In this document: positions 14,046 through 25,815 of the stretch, piece by piece
Numbering within the stretch: the first letter of the stretch is position 1
How the letters are laid out: each line of letters starts with the position of its first letter
Source of the DNA: Seiridium cupressi
Taxonomy: Eukaryota; Ascomycota; Sordariomycetes; Amphisphaeriales; Sporocadaceae
Direction: 5' to 3'
Length of the DNA stretch: 64,000 bases
Assembly (NCBI GenBank): GCA_036674765.1
Contig: JARVKI010000104.1
Coordinates: 62,001-126,000 of the forward strand
Translations under genes and position numbers: made by a program
Notes under the pieces: model-generated
Databases searched by the model: none
Seen by the model: only the letters and a program-made list of their open reading frames with translations
Told to the model about the DNA's origin: nothing

Positions 14046-16135
14046 TTAACAACTTAAAAGCACTTGCGAGAAGTATTCTCTTATCCATGCACCATCAATG
14101 GATCCCCCAGAGCCCACCAGCCCGTCTGGGCGAAGTATCAACACTTCTCCCCTTTCTGCCTTTATTCCTAGCTTGGTATGTGCCACATACGCGTTGTCGA
14201 AGTATGCTTTGCCGAATGGTTCCATGCCCAACGACTCATACGGGGAGCCTTCTGTTGGCATCGTGATAGTTACCCATTTGATCGCTTCGTGAACCACGAG
14301 CTTTTGATTGCCTTGCAGGAATTCCTTGAGCTTCAATAGCGATTCTCTGGTAGAGTCTACGTTGCCAGTAAATACGACCACCCAGAAATGCCCAAAATTG
14401 CGCGTGATGCGCTGGAGACGCGTTTGCTCGTTTGTTCCAGGGTTAACCAATGGTACGTCAGGAGGCCGCGCGCCGGACACCATATTCATGTAAGCCGTTG
14501 ACGATTGATTGAGGACATTGGAAGCATAAGAAATCCCCAGACCAGTATTGAATGATGCCGCCTCCTCAAAAATCTCGCCAAGTACCAGATGCGGATCGGC
14601 ATTGACATCTCCCTTGTACCAGGACGGCCATTTGTAAGACATGAGGGTTGAAATATCTCTGTCGTAGTTAATGAGTCTTCGTACCGCTGAGATGCGTTCG
14701 GTGGAATAGGTCTGGAGAACATCAGGTTGGGTGAGCCCTCGTACTTGTAAGGCAAGCTTCCAAGCTAGATTGACTGCGTCATGGATGCCCGTGTTGAGAC
14801 CTTGAGCTGCGCCGCTGCTGTGCGTGTGGGCAGCATCACCACAGAGGAAGATCCGGTCCTTGACGAAGAATTCTCTAGCAACGCGCTGTCCGATGTTGTA
14901 CCTATGACCTGTTATCTGAATACCCTCATTGTGTCGCCCTGTTCTGGTGGAGCTCATCTTACAGTGTCCACCAATGAATTTCTTTAAACTTGACATTGAA
15001 TGGCCTCATAGACTCGATTGCCTCTTTCTCCGCGACCTCTTGTGTCACGCCCTCGGGGTACTTAGCGGCAATGGCGTCGCTGTAGGCGTAGCCTATACGT
15101 GTAGCTCCATGGTCAAGCGGCGCCCAAAGAACATTTCCATGCGTCTTGCTCTCGATAGCACTGATTGATATGTCAGTATACCGCAACAAAATTATGGTGA
15201 TGGTTACACCTACCCGTAAGCGCGGTTGAGCGGCATATCCGTTTCAACGATGCCGTCGATACGAATCCACCTCTCTTGAGTGGTGTCGCCTTCGAAAGGC
15301 ACATTGGCATGCCTGCGGACAAAACTGCGCCCACCATCGGCACCAATCAGGAATTTGCTATGGTATAGTGAGCCTAGCAATCCGTCGCTGATCATCGTAG
15401 GTCATTACCTCTTCAGCTGAAACGTAGTCTGCGTTTTCTTATTTAGGAATGTGGATGTTACTGCGTGTGGATGGGAGCTAGCCGGGACAGTTTCATCAAC
15501 CACGAACTCGATGCACTCGACCGACTGATAAAGTTGCGCCCCAGCCGACATGAGTTTGTCGCGCAAGATGCGTTGTGTGTGCATCTGACGCAGAACCATC
15601 ACGAAGTCATAGGTTGTGTCTTTGATGTTCTCCATGAATGTCCAGACCCTACCGGGAATCCTGTTAGGCAAAGTTTAGCTTTGTTCAGTGAAGCGCAATT
15701 GATCTCAACTGGGCGTGCCTACACTCTCTCTCCATCCTTGTAGGTAACGCTGCGTCGGCAAGCGAAGGCGAGCTGCAGCACTATAACACCTGGAGTCAGT
15801 GGTTGCTTCTTCGAACATACTTGGCGAGTTATAGGGGGTCAGAAACGATGTTCCAAGAGGAGAAACTCTTAACGACGAGCCGCTAACTCCCGAAACAGGC
15901 TATACGGGGCATAAAATAACTTTGGGAGTTACTTACTATCCTCGATCACATCTAGTTGGTCCAGTTGTTCGGTGGTCCTAGGAAACATGGAAATCGCGCG
16001 GCCGTACGTGTCCTGCGTCTCTTCGTCGTGCTGCTCGAGTACACAGGCGGACACTCCGAAGCGCTGCAATTGGTACCCAAGGAGAAGGCCCACGGGACCT
16101 CCGCCTACGATCACGACATCGAATTCTTCAGTCAT
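14046..16135 (-). CDS. FAD-dependent aromatic monooxygenase (PheA/TfdB family)
   Basis: Predicted NAD(P)H- and FAD-dependent hydroxylase of phenolic compounds. Six exons: 16135-15937, 15780-15723, 15660-15409, 15357-15214, 15160-14963 and 14901-14046; 1707 bases, 568 aa, normal for fungal phenol-2-monooxygenase-like proteins. The N-terminal dinucleotide fold has VIVGGGPVG (residues about 9-17). The DG motif is FLIGADGGRS in exon 4, and the FAD-ribityl GD motif is FLCGDAAH near residue 305 in exon 6. The C-terminal third fits the thioredoxin-like dimerisation domain and ends with a GSGGSIDGAW-type stretch. The ATG at 16135 was chosen over an upstream in-frame TTG because it places MTEEFDVVIVGGG at the expected distance. 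The nearest neighbour, 2 kb away and divergent, is an O-methyltransferase, so tailoring of an aromatic metabolite is possible, but no backbone synthase is in the window. Substrate unknown. Confidence 0.95.
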
Positions 16136-18165
16136 CGTCAAACCTGATAACGCTGTCAATCAGAAAATCATTTTAAATCTAGCCTGTCCGTAAACTTGTT
16201 CCTAACAGGCAACATACTTTTTCGAGTAACAGCTACGAAGCAGCGTTAGCGACGACGCCTCCCGGTCTTGGCCCCTAGTGGAAGCGGCCGACGGACATAC
16301 CTGAAAGAGCCCCGAAATGATGTTTCCAGTGCCGTCTAAATACAATCTAACAGTCGCGAATCGAAGTTCTTATGAGTTATGATGAAAATCAGATGAGGTT
16401 AGAAAGTATTTAAAATTCAACTTTTGCGATCCGTTCCTAAAAGATGTTGAAAACGGTTCTACTGATAACATCGGGCTGCTTAAGCTGATCGGTCGGCTAT
16501 CCCGACTAAAGCCCACACCTTATCTCTCAATCAATATCCAGCCAATTAGAAGTTCCCTTGCCAAATCATGAACCTGACAGCTGCTTCACCTACTGCTTGT
16601 CATGAATCACGTTTTATTCAGGTCAAGGCTGAATGTGTGGGTGATTATTTCAACTAAAAAAGCAGAGGAAGAAGAAGAAAGCTTTGGGAGCTTCCAGCTG
16701 TTTTATGTGGGAACAGGCCGCGTCGCCCCACCAAACCCCTTCATCACCGACCACACCGACCACCCGCTTCACGGGGCAGCCCATGACACTGCTTCACCTA
16801 CCGCAACACAAGCGGAACAAATACCCTTGGTTGCCGCATATTGATAATTTGTTTTTACAAGCTCAAAACCCGGGGTTGAATCTTGGCTATAAGGGGAAAA
16901 GCAAACACAGACAGGTATGATTGTCTATACAAATATAAATCCTCAATACACTTTTGAGATGTGATCATGTCAGAGCTCCTAGGCCTCTACATATCAGTGA
17001 TGGTATGATAACTAAAACCATTGGCATTTCACGGAAAGTGATTGCACTACCTTCTAGAATCAGGCTGTCACGTAAATGGCGGTCTTGCTCTGATTCCTTA
17101 ACTTTATATCGTTTGCCTAATTTCGCATTTGTAAGCCGCACCAACTCTGGTGATACAGATGTAGCATTATACCTCTCTCGTTGAGGACGAGGGTTTATTG
17201 GTTGAAACCCACTTGTTCTTTCTGAGAAGTAGTGTTGTAGGATGGGTGGGAAGCTGATATCAGTCGGTGTGATTTTCATGCAGATATTTGACTGAATAGG
17301 GTCCTATTAAATGTTGTACTGCTTCAAAAAGGAAAACACAAATACGTGGTAAGACAGGGGGGATAAAAAGCTCACCCGATACTAGGCGGCACATAATCGC
17401 GCAGTGGCGTGTTACACATACACATTCGCATTCAGAGTCCTCCTCCCGGACTGTCAAGAGTATGTACACATTGAAATGCCCCTCACACTTACATACATCG
17501 GGCACCGGTGAACAGTTTCTGATGATGAATAGCGTGTGTTTGAGCTCATCAGCTTTAGCTCCATGGTTAGAATCCGTTCAGACTGTGGACCAACCAAACG
17601 GTAGTGGAAGCATTGAGGGAACGTGTTAAACCGATGGGCATATGTAATGAGAATTTCCAACACAGAAACATATTACATTCGCCCTTTTTATATGGATAGC
17701 CTCATTATCTTGCAGCATGGGTACGGGGTTGAATTCTGCCATACACACAAAGTGACAAGCTTCCAGTACTACACTACATTGAGGCGCATGTTGGCGGAGT
17801 CTTTGGTGGAGTGATTGTCAGCATCGATTTACACAACAGATGAAGTGTCACTAAAGATTGATCTAACATCACAGCCGCTCTTCGATTCACTGCGAGCCAT
17901 GGGAGGCATTTCAACTAATTAAACCCAATGCCATGCCTCTTCCTCACATGTCTTTCCACTCTTTCCTTTTATCTCCAGAGGTACATCAACAAGCCCAACA
18001 CGAAAACAAGGAATTGGCTGGCAGCTGACCTTTGAACCCGATTCTCACTCACTAAGACTACTTTGACTTGTGACAAGAGTCATTTCAACCCTCCAGTTCC
18101 CAAGACGTGACCCTATACCTGCTTCACCTTACTTCATAGCCCAGGTGTCTTCTCCCGCAGCAAAA
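16136..18165. other. Divergent intergenic region
   Basis: Two kilobases between the start codons of the divergent FAD monooxygenase and O-methyltransferase. It holds both promoters. A purine run of GAAGAAGAAGAAAG type lies near 16668-16682. The O-methyltransferase ATG sits in an A-rich context (CAAAAATGGC). No credible ORF or repeat is evident. Confidence 0.5.
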
Positions 18166-19643
18166 ATGGCGCCTACCGCTACACATTACGAGGAGCTCGC
18201 AGACAAAATCGAAGCCATCCTACAAAACCCCGAGGCTGCTACTGAAGTCAAGGATGAAAAGCTTCGCCGTCGCATAGCTGAGGATGGACGCAAGCTAGGG
18301 ATTTTCTTCGAAGAACCCGGAGATACCTTGCGAAGATTTGGCTATATGGTAAGGCTGCCACTTTGCACCATATATGTCTTCGTTTGTCACGATATGGCTA
18401 ATCCTTCGTAGCATTTTCAACTTCCCCTGGCTCAGATTGGGGTCGAATCCGGGATATTCTCCACTCTAGCAGCCGAACCCCAAAGAATGTTCACGAATAC
18501 GGATCTTGCACAGAAGACGGGAGTAGACCCTAAATTACTCAGTGTGTATACCTAGAAATTTACCCCACAATAACTTGTTACTCACATCTGTCCACAGAAA
18601 GATTGGTGCGCTACTACCAGTCTCTAAACGTAATCTCCCAAGTTGAAGAAGATGGTTACATGTCAAATAATGTGACTCGAACACTGGGCAATGGCGCTTA
18701 CGGCACGACCGTTAGATTCTTGTGAGTGTACCCGGTGCGAGGTGTTGAACTCTATTAAAATTCTATAGCCAAAAGGTTATTGCACCTGGATCCATGGAAC
18801 TTCCCGGATTTCTTCAAAGGCATGGCTACAGAGACCCTTCCGGTCTCACGCCTTCTGCCTGGAATATTAGCCACGATACAGATCTGCCCCCGTTTCCGTG
18901 GACAGGGCAGACACCGTGGGCATTGGATCTCTTTCTTCCATACATGAACATCCAGCGAGAAGGGAGACCGGCGTTCTTCGATGTCTTGGACTTCGAGAAG
19001 CAATTTGCTCAAAACACAACCAACTCCACGCCATTGTTCGTCGATGTCGGTGGATCCATGGGCGCCCAGTGCGTGGAGTTCCGGAAACGTTACCCTGACC
19101 TAGTTGGTCGCGTTGTCCTCCAGGACCTGCCGGCTGCCATAGAGAAAGTCAAGGCAAATCCACTGCCTGGTTCTCAGAATGTTGAGGCTGAAGCTTATGA
19201 CTTCTTTACACCAGAGCCCATCAAAGGTGTGCATTGCCCGTTGAGAAGTCAGCATGGAGATCACCGGCTAATGTTTCATAATTTCTCATGCAGGAGCTCG
19301 AGCCTATTATCTCCGAAACGTGCTGCATGATTGGCCAGATTCTCAGTGTGTCGAGATCCTGATCAATATTAAGGCGGGCATGACTGAAGAATCAGTGATT
19401 CTCATCGACGAAACGGTTCTTTCCGAACAGGATGCTCCATGGAGAGCAACGCAGCATGACATAGAAATGATGACCGTCTTTGGTGCTCAGGAACGTACGA
19501 GGGCTGAATGGGCCTGTCTTGTCCACAAGGCTGGGTTAAACATACGGGAGGTCCTGAGGTACTCGGAAGAGTACGAAGACAGTTTGATTGTCGTACAGTT
19601 GAAACAAGGATATCTGGTAAAGCAGTACCAAGGATGTCTATAA
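18166..19643 (+). CDS. SAM-dependent O-methyltransferase (COMT-like)
   Basis: Predicted to transfer a methyl group from S-adenosylmethionine to a hydroxyl of a small, probably aromatic, molecule. Five exons: 18166-18348, 18412-18541, 18598-18721, 18769-19226 and 19294-19643; 1245 bases, 414 aa, typical of fungal secondary-metabolism O-methyltransferases. The N-terminal half carries the winged-helix dimerisation region (LLKRLVRYYQSL). SAM motif I is FVDVGGSMG (about 236-244), where the last glycine-rich positions differ from the usual GGGxG. The catalytic-base segment is YYLRNVLHDWPD with His near 310, followed by the acidic ILIDETVL strand. The in-frame ATG at 18070 would add 32 unlike residues; the ATG at 18166 has the better context and domain spacing. 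Next gene upstream is the divergent FAD monooxygenase. Substrate not predictable. Confidence 0.95.
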
Positions 19644-21032
19644 AGACTGGGCTTCTACAGGGGTATAGAATTGTGTGTGAGCTGTCTGGGGTCAACATTA
19701 CTAAGGGGAAAACGTGGCGAGGTCTGGTGGTATAAGCGTATAGTAAGGAACGACACATTGGTTTACTGACGTGGGAGTCCACGGTGGAAAAGGTGTCGTG
19801 CTGCTTGAATCACGGTCCTCTACGAATGTTCATCGAGGTAGCACCACTATTATTATTATACCACAGATATCGGCGGCTCTTTAAGAACAGACAGTCGTGC
19901 ACAACCGCGATCAGTTACTCTAGCCTAGTAGCACCAACTTATGAAGAGCGAAGTAATTCTCTCTATCTATGCCATTGCTGCGCCTTGAGGCTTAGCGCTT
20001 ACACAGACGCAGGATGTTTTCATTTCGTGGAAATATGCGCTACTGATGCTTTGTGCATGAAAATGCGGGACCTGACGGTTGCTGCAAGGATGCAGCACGG
20101 TGATGACTAAAATGCCCTGCAGGTCCGAGGGCCGGCCTGAAGCATGATCTGACCGCGGTAGCTATTCGAATATCAAACCATGATTATGTGTCAATCTACT
20201 GGCACTCGGCTGCGGGCTAGAGGTGCACGTATGTCGTTGACTACATACTGCATCAGCCGTGTGACGCTTTAGAGTTTTTGGTCACCTGTCATTCAAGCAA
20301 CGGGTGTCTGACATTCATACGCCGGTACACCTACCGGGTTACCCAGAGTTTGCAACAATGGAACCATTCCCAATAAGGGAAAGGCTCGTGGTAGATGATT
20401 ATTCGCACTACGATAAACTCAAAATTGTAGATCATCCAACGGCAGTGGCGGCATCGGAAGAAAGGAAATCGGCAATGGGATGTTCAAATGACAGCGGCAC
20501 TACGGAGGTCGCGGTCAAAAGTCATGAGCCGCCCCACTTTTGCACTACTTTTTTGGACAACTGGATAACTCAGCTGTCCTGGAAATGCCAGTGTGGTCCT
20601 CGCAGTTCAATATGTAGAATGTGAGCCTTGCAAAGTTTAAAGCCGGAGCCATTCGGGATGCTTTCCCCCAATCTTTCATTCAATTTTGTGTACCAACTTA
20701 TCAGGGTTCACAGTCGTGTCTATTTGCCGCGGGCTAACTACATACATATACCTCAACGTAGTAAGAAATTTGTGGTGCAACTATTAGTTGACGGCATATA
20801 AGGCTACATCAGTGAAATAGTTCAACACCCCTCCCCTTGTGGTGAATCTGGTTTTCCATCAATCGCATCGTCACTACGACTTGTCAGAGTGCAACTCTGC
20901 TGTCCGGGCACATGAGGCTGCAGGTACCTGTCTGGTGTGAGCCCGGGGGGAGAGGGGAGGGGCGCTTTTATCAACACTAGAGTAGACGCCAGACGCTTAA
21001 TTTACTCGGGAATCGCCCCCGTCCTTCAACTA

Positions 21033-21218
21033 CAGTCGAAGCGGGAAAATTGCGCACCTAAAAGCTGTCAATTGCTACCCTTTCATTTGACCATCGTTCC
21101 GTAAAAAATAAGGTTTTAATGTTTAAAAGATTACTATTAAAAAGAAAAAATACAAAAATCTGGTGGTATTGACTCAGCTTTGTGGGGGATATGTGCAATT
21201 TCCCGCTTGGACCTCCTG
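21033..21218. repeat. Degenerate MITE-like inverted-repeat element, copy 1
   Basis: The left end 21033-21057 (CAGTCGAAGCGGGAAAATTG, then CGCAC) and the right end 21193-21218 are imperfect inverted repeats: the reverse complement of the right end reads CAGGAGGTCCAAGCGGGAAA, then TTGCAC. The AT-rich interior of about 135 bp has no ORF. The ends match those of the element at 21705-21946, so I place both in one non-autonomous family. No convincing target-site duplication is visible here. Confidence 0.6.
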
Positions 21219-21704
21219 TCGCCAGCAGGCATCGGACGGACAAGGTTCCAATCACATTGCCTAGACTGATGGTTGCCTTTCCGCTAATTCAGTCAATCCC
21301 CCTTACAAGTTCGTCGCGATCAGATGCAGTGTAGGTAAGATATCTTCATTTTGAGTGCACAGTGATCTACGTGACCCCACAGTCAATAGTCCTTGGCGGC
21401 CAGCCTCATACTGAGATAGTGTAAACCTTCTGTCAAAAACATGGAGCTCGATTGAAGAATATCTTGAGAAAATGAAGCACAATAGAGAACCGGTTAACGA
21501 AGATGGTACCGCCACATCGCGGAAAGTCTCCAATTGAAGTAGGAATCATGAACCCAAAGTTGTAAATATACTAGGTATGTCAATGCCATTGTTGTTTCGT
21601 CGCAACCCAAAATCGTACGCTTCGTGGAAAACAGATGCTGTCCAAAATTGAGTTTGCCGGCCCCGCTGCTAGGGCTTATCATCCCTGGTCTGCCTGGCAG
21701 ACTG

Positions 21705-21946
21705 CAGGACGCCCGCATAAGAAAATGCACGCCCCTCTTCGAGAACGCTAAGTTTGCGAGTATATAGCTCAGTAATATAACGAAAATAAAATCTTTTAAA
21801 AATATCAGAATATAAGGCGTATAATTATAAACCTAGTTACTTAGTTTGAAAATTTCACGATCTTTCCTCGACTTTTAGTATAGATATTCGTTGAATTTTT
21901 GGCGAAATATGTGGGGCAGTGTGCAATTTCTTGTGCGGGCGTCCTG
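21705..21946. mobile_element. MITE-like non-autonomous DNA element, copy 2
   Basis: The 26-bp terminal inverted repeats are 21705-21730 (starts CAGGACGCCCGCATAAGAAA) and 21921-21946 (reverse complement starts CAGGACGCCCGCACAAGAAA), differing at only two positions. The 4-bp sequence ACTG directly flanks both ends (21701-21704 and 21947-21950), consistent with a target-site duplication. The 190-bp interior is very AT-rich and non-coding, as expected for a miniature inverted-repeat element. The superfamily is not assigned, since a 4-bp duplication with a CAGG terminus does not fit one group clearly. Confidence 0.75.
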
Positions 21947-22580
21947 ACTGGTACCTGCAGGACCCCGGACGCCGAAGCGTCCATTGCGCTCTAGTTGCCT
22001 TCCCCTGCATATCGCAGTTGACCATTCATTGAAGTAACGGCATGTCATATGCCGGTAGACAAGGATGGTCATGGTAATTTCATAGCGGTAGTCCATCTTT
22101 ATGCAGGACTTTTGCAAAATTGTATTCAAGCTAAAAAATGGATGAATCGTTAGCACTCAGATCTGTCACAGAAGGTCGTTCCATGTCCGCGACTGGCATC
22201 GTGTTAGTCCATGACTCATCCTCCTGGGGCTCTCGGCAGGAAGCCGACAACCCCCGCAGAATATGAATACGCATGCAGGGCAGCCATAGAATCGCAGGCT
22301 ACGGTTGTCGGTTGAGCCAATACCCGATTCTCCGTTGCTCAATCACAAGCTCGCGAGATGCGTTCCCGAAATGATGGTTTACAAGGCTGCAAGACCCTGA
22401 GCGCAGATCTCTAGAACCCAATAGTAGGGTCCGTGCGCTCAAGGCCAACGCATTCGGTAGTTGTGGACGTACTGACAACATTTAAGCATCAGTGGCGCCG
22501 CTCAGGTTTCCGTGATAGTGACACCCAGAATTTGACGAGTCTCTTGATCAAACCGCGTGTCAGCATAACACCTATACACC

Positions 22581-23845
22581 ATGTCCACCACAGAGAATCG
22601 CGGACCTGCCGTAGCGGGCGTCGCTTGGACGTTCTTTATTCTAGCATTCGCAACTGTCGTCCTGCGGTTCTACGTTCGCCTGGGTGTTATCAGAGCTTTT
22701 GGAACCGATGACTGGTTTATGCTCTTGGCCATGGTGAGTTGAATGACACCGATCGTATCACTGGAGTCACTAAGCTTTACAGATATCCTTTACATTGCAC
22801 ACCAGTTTTTGCCTAGCTGGTGTTGCGCGTGGGACAGGAAGACATGCTAGCGACCTTGCTCCTGCAGACATCTCTGCAGCTCTGAGGGTATATATACCCC
22901 TTGAAGTTAATGAGAGTCTTGAATCCAAGACTAACTATCAAAGGACTGGTGGTTCTGTTATCTGTGGTACTGCACAACCATGATATTTTCCAAAACGAGT
23001 ATCGCATTCTTCCTCTTCCGACTTACGCCTCTCAAACCCCAACGAATGACGATATACGCCGCGCTCGGTATTTCGATCTTCATTAGCACGGGCTTCTTTT
23101 TCATCGCCATGTTCCAATGCTGGCCTGTGTCCTTCTTCTGGACGCGCGTGCCAGGGACTGGATCTTGCATTCCCATCGATATTATTATCAGCGTCACCTA
23201 CGTGTACAGCGCCTTCGCAATCATCACCGACTTCACTTTCACAATTTTACCGATCTGGCTGGTCAAGGACTTGCAGTTGGATAAGAGAACAAAGTTTGCA
23301 TTGATCCCCATTCTCAGCCTCGCTGCACTGTAGGTTGTGATCTTTAGCTGAAACTTTTGTTCATTGAGCTAACATGAGAGCAGTGCTAGCTGTGCGGTTG
23401 CAGTACGTTTGGCATATGTACAGAAATTCCACGATCCAGATTTCTTGTGTAGGTTGCTACTCTTGAAATGACAGGTGAATTGTCACTAACAAGCGATGAT
23501 GCAGGGGCTACAACCGACATTGCTATCTGGTCCCAAATCGAACAAGGTCTCGCCACCACAGCTGGCAGTCTCCCGGCCTTGCAGCCGTTGTTCCGGAAAG
23601 CACTACACAGGCTTGGCTTTACTAGCTCAGGCTCTCGAGCACCTTCAGCGCTTCCAGGTATGGATTCGAAGTCATGGAATTCCAAAAACAAACAATCATC
23701 ACGTGGGACCAAAACTACAATACGAGGTCTCAGCTCCTCCAATTTCACACGTATGGACGACGGCGACTCGACGGTTGAGCTCAACTCATTCGATCACCAT
23801 GAACAACCCGACAGTAGCCACAGCAAGAGCGAGGAGATGATTTAA
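22581..23845 (+). CDS. Fungal rhodopsin-domain integral membrane protein
   Basis: Seven-transmembrane protein of the fungal 'rhodopsin domain' family (PF20684-like, PTH11-related in fold), whose members are plasma-membrane proteins mostly of unknown ligand. Five exons: 22581-22733, 22783-22887, 22944-23329, 23384-23448 and 23505-23845; 1050 bases, 349 aa. Family marks: an N-terminal helix followed by FGTDDWFMLLAM, an aromatic DWWFCYLWY segment, KTSIAFFLFRLTP, the long helix pair ISIFISTGFFFIAMFQCWPV, and DIAIWSQIEQG near the last helix. A polar, Ser-rich tail of about 85 residues should lie in the cytosol. All introns are 48-56 nt. It does not carry the retinal-binding lysine pattern of microbial opsins, so light sensing is not implied. 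Neighbours give no hint of function. Confidence 0.93.
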
Positions 23846-25815
23846 TAACATGATTAATTCCGAGAGAACAAAACAATTGTACAGATTGCCTGTAATATAT
23901 GTATAGGATAGATGCTTGAATAATCGGAGTATGGTATGAAGCGGGGGTCACCGGGCCAAGGATTGTTGGCAGGACTATTGGACGCATAGTTGAGCGCCCT
24001 AACGATGATTAATGAGATACCACACTACCATAGCAATGGACTTATGTTCAGGGAGACTCTCCTGAGAGCTTGAAGTCCTGTAAAGGACAGACGCCCCCAG
24101 TCATCAACGAAGTGAGGACAGCTGTCGCTGATCGGTGACTTCTTCAAACATCACATGCCTTTCGACTAATACTGGATTGGACTGAATTACTAGGCATGAC
24201 GCTAAACCACACTTGAACAAATATAATAAGCAGGGGCTCCCAGCGATGCTTAGTCATGGGTGTGAGTACGGTGAAGCAATGGAGACTACAAGACTTTCGT
24301 ACGCTATGTGGGTGGGGTTTCACCGGTCAAGCTAAAAGATATTGGTGCAACCAAAATATGGAATATATTTCAAAGGACGTGGAGACAGGAGTATTCGACA
24401 CGATATGCAATAGAGGTGCGCTAAATGGAGGCCGCGACCAGTGTTCGTGTCATTTAGCATTAGTGAGCATGGAAAGCTAACAAAGCACGCATCCAGAAGC
24501 TGCGATGGCTGGCTTTGGAGGTGTCAAAGATACAAATTAGACGTATCCCCAATTGAGTGGTATTCAATGACGGTCCATGGTCATAATCACGGCAGTGAAT
24601 GCCTGTGAGACACCTGTCGCGAACGAATAAGAGTATATATCCCCCTCGTTTGCATTTATTGTCGGCTCGATGTATAGGCCCAATGTGCAGAGTTTCCTCA
24701 AAGCTTAGCAAGTTTGCAACTAACGTGAAGGGCCTGGTATGGCTCCGGCGGAAATGGTCCTCTCATCTCTTTATTTTTTCCTGGTCGGCTGCTGACTTGG
24801 TCGTACAGCTGGATTAAAGTTTCAAGCCAATGGACGATCTCCAGCGCACACATGCGTCTTGCAGATTTCTCCAAAACCCGCGCCATGCGGTCAGAAGCCT
24901 CCCAAATCACACTTCAAGTTTTTCGCATGAGCCTGCTTGAACGCAGGCGTGATCATCAATTGCATATCAATAATCATCTTTCACCCGGCAATGACCTTAC
25001 TTGAAGGCATTGCAACACGAGAGTACAGTACCAACGCGGGCTGGATAATTTATTTTCAATGCGGTTCTTGCTCTCTTTGCTAGGGCTTTGATTGGCTAAA
25101 GATTGTGCTGCCTGAATGTCAGACGCGAATGTAGCAGCTGCGCTGACGCAGCGCACAGATAGCGTGAAACCACTAGTAAGGGATGAGACCCGGGCCGAAG
25201 GGATTGATACAGTACCAATGCAGCGCTGAGACAGCGCTGAGACAGCGCCGCGAAGGTGCGGCGCTGGCTCAGCGCCTGCGCCGCGGATATTAAGGGGCGG
25301 CAACCCATATTGGTTGAAGGGCAGAGATCAGTCTGTATCCTAACTATCAAGAACTATCATCATCTTCGTGGCCTTTCACTCTGTTGCATAACCCATCTGA
25401 CACTGAATCACTAATTTCCTTCCTGCATGACTGCATTGGGGTTGTCGGCCTTCCTAGCAGCTACCACTCGCAGCTGTCGGTCCGTTGACCCGCGCATTTC
25501 CATGTGGGAGGCAGGACAGAAGTGGTGTCATGTTCTTTCTGCGATCGACCATCGTTTGGCCGCAAGTCTATGGCTATTAGGTCGGATATAAAGTAAAATG
25601 TGCTTTTTATGCCTGAATTTACGAGCTTAGATCCGCCCGAAGGGCGTGCCATACAACAGGTACCTGAGAACGTGTATAATACTCGATTCCTTCTCCCATT
25701 TCTCAAGCTCTCAATTTGATTATATTCTCGAGTGTCATCTGTCCATCATATCAGAGTATGCTCAATCGGAAGCGATAGTACGGTAATCGATCTCACGGAG
25801 TTTCTGTGATTCGAC
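23846..25815. other. Intergenic region upstream of the dynamin-like gene
   Basis: Two kilobases without a credible gene. The frame 24974-25303 (minus) is explained by a GC-rich repetitive patch, annotated at 25139-25275, not by protein conservation. A near-repeat of ACAGTACCAA(C/T)GC occurs at about 25026 and 25209. Confidence 0.5.
25139..25275. repeat. Cluster of GCGCTG-NNN-CAGCGC palindromes
   Basis: Four interrupted palindromes GCGCTG-N3-CAGCGC occur within 137 bp: 25140-25154 (spacer ACG, with one further pairing base on each side), 25223-25237 and 25234-25248 (spacer AGA, overlapping), and 25261-25275 (spacer GCT). The sequence around them is moderate in GC. They lie about 540-680 bp upstream of the dynamin-like ATG. 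They could be tandem binding sites for a dimeric factor, or a hairpin-rich mobile remnant. Confidence 0.8.

Larger units (their letters stand above)
19644..22580. other. Intergenic gap with inverted-repeat elements
   Basis: Nearly 3 kb without a credible gene. The frame 20304-20624 (plus, 106 codons) has no recognisable domain. The region contains two related short inverted-repeat elements, annotated separately at 21033-21218 and 21705-21946, and an inverted pair of the 11-mer CTGCAGGTACC at 20918-20928 and 21950-21960. This suggests an old nest of non-autonomous elements. Confidence 0.55.

Noticed and set aside
14046..19643. FAD monooxygenase plus O-methyltransferase as a secondary-metabolite cluster
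   Set aside because: No polyketide synthase, peptide synthetase or terpene cyclase within reach, and 2 kb of intergenic DNA lies between them; tailoring roles remain possible but a cluster is not shown.
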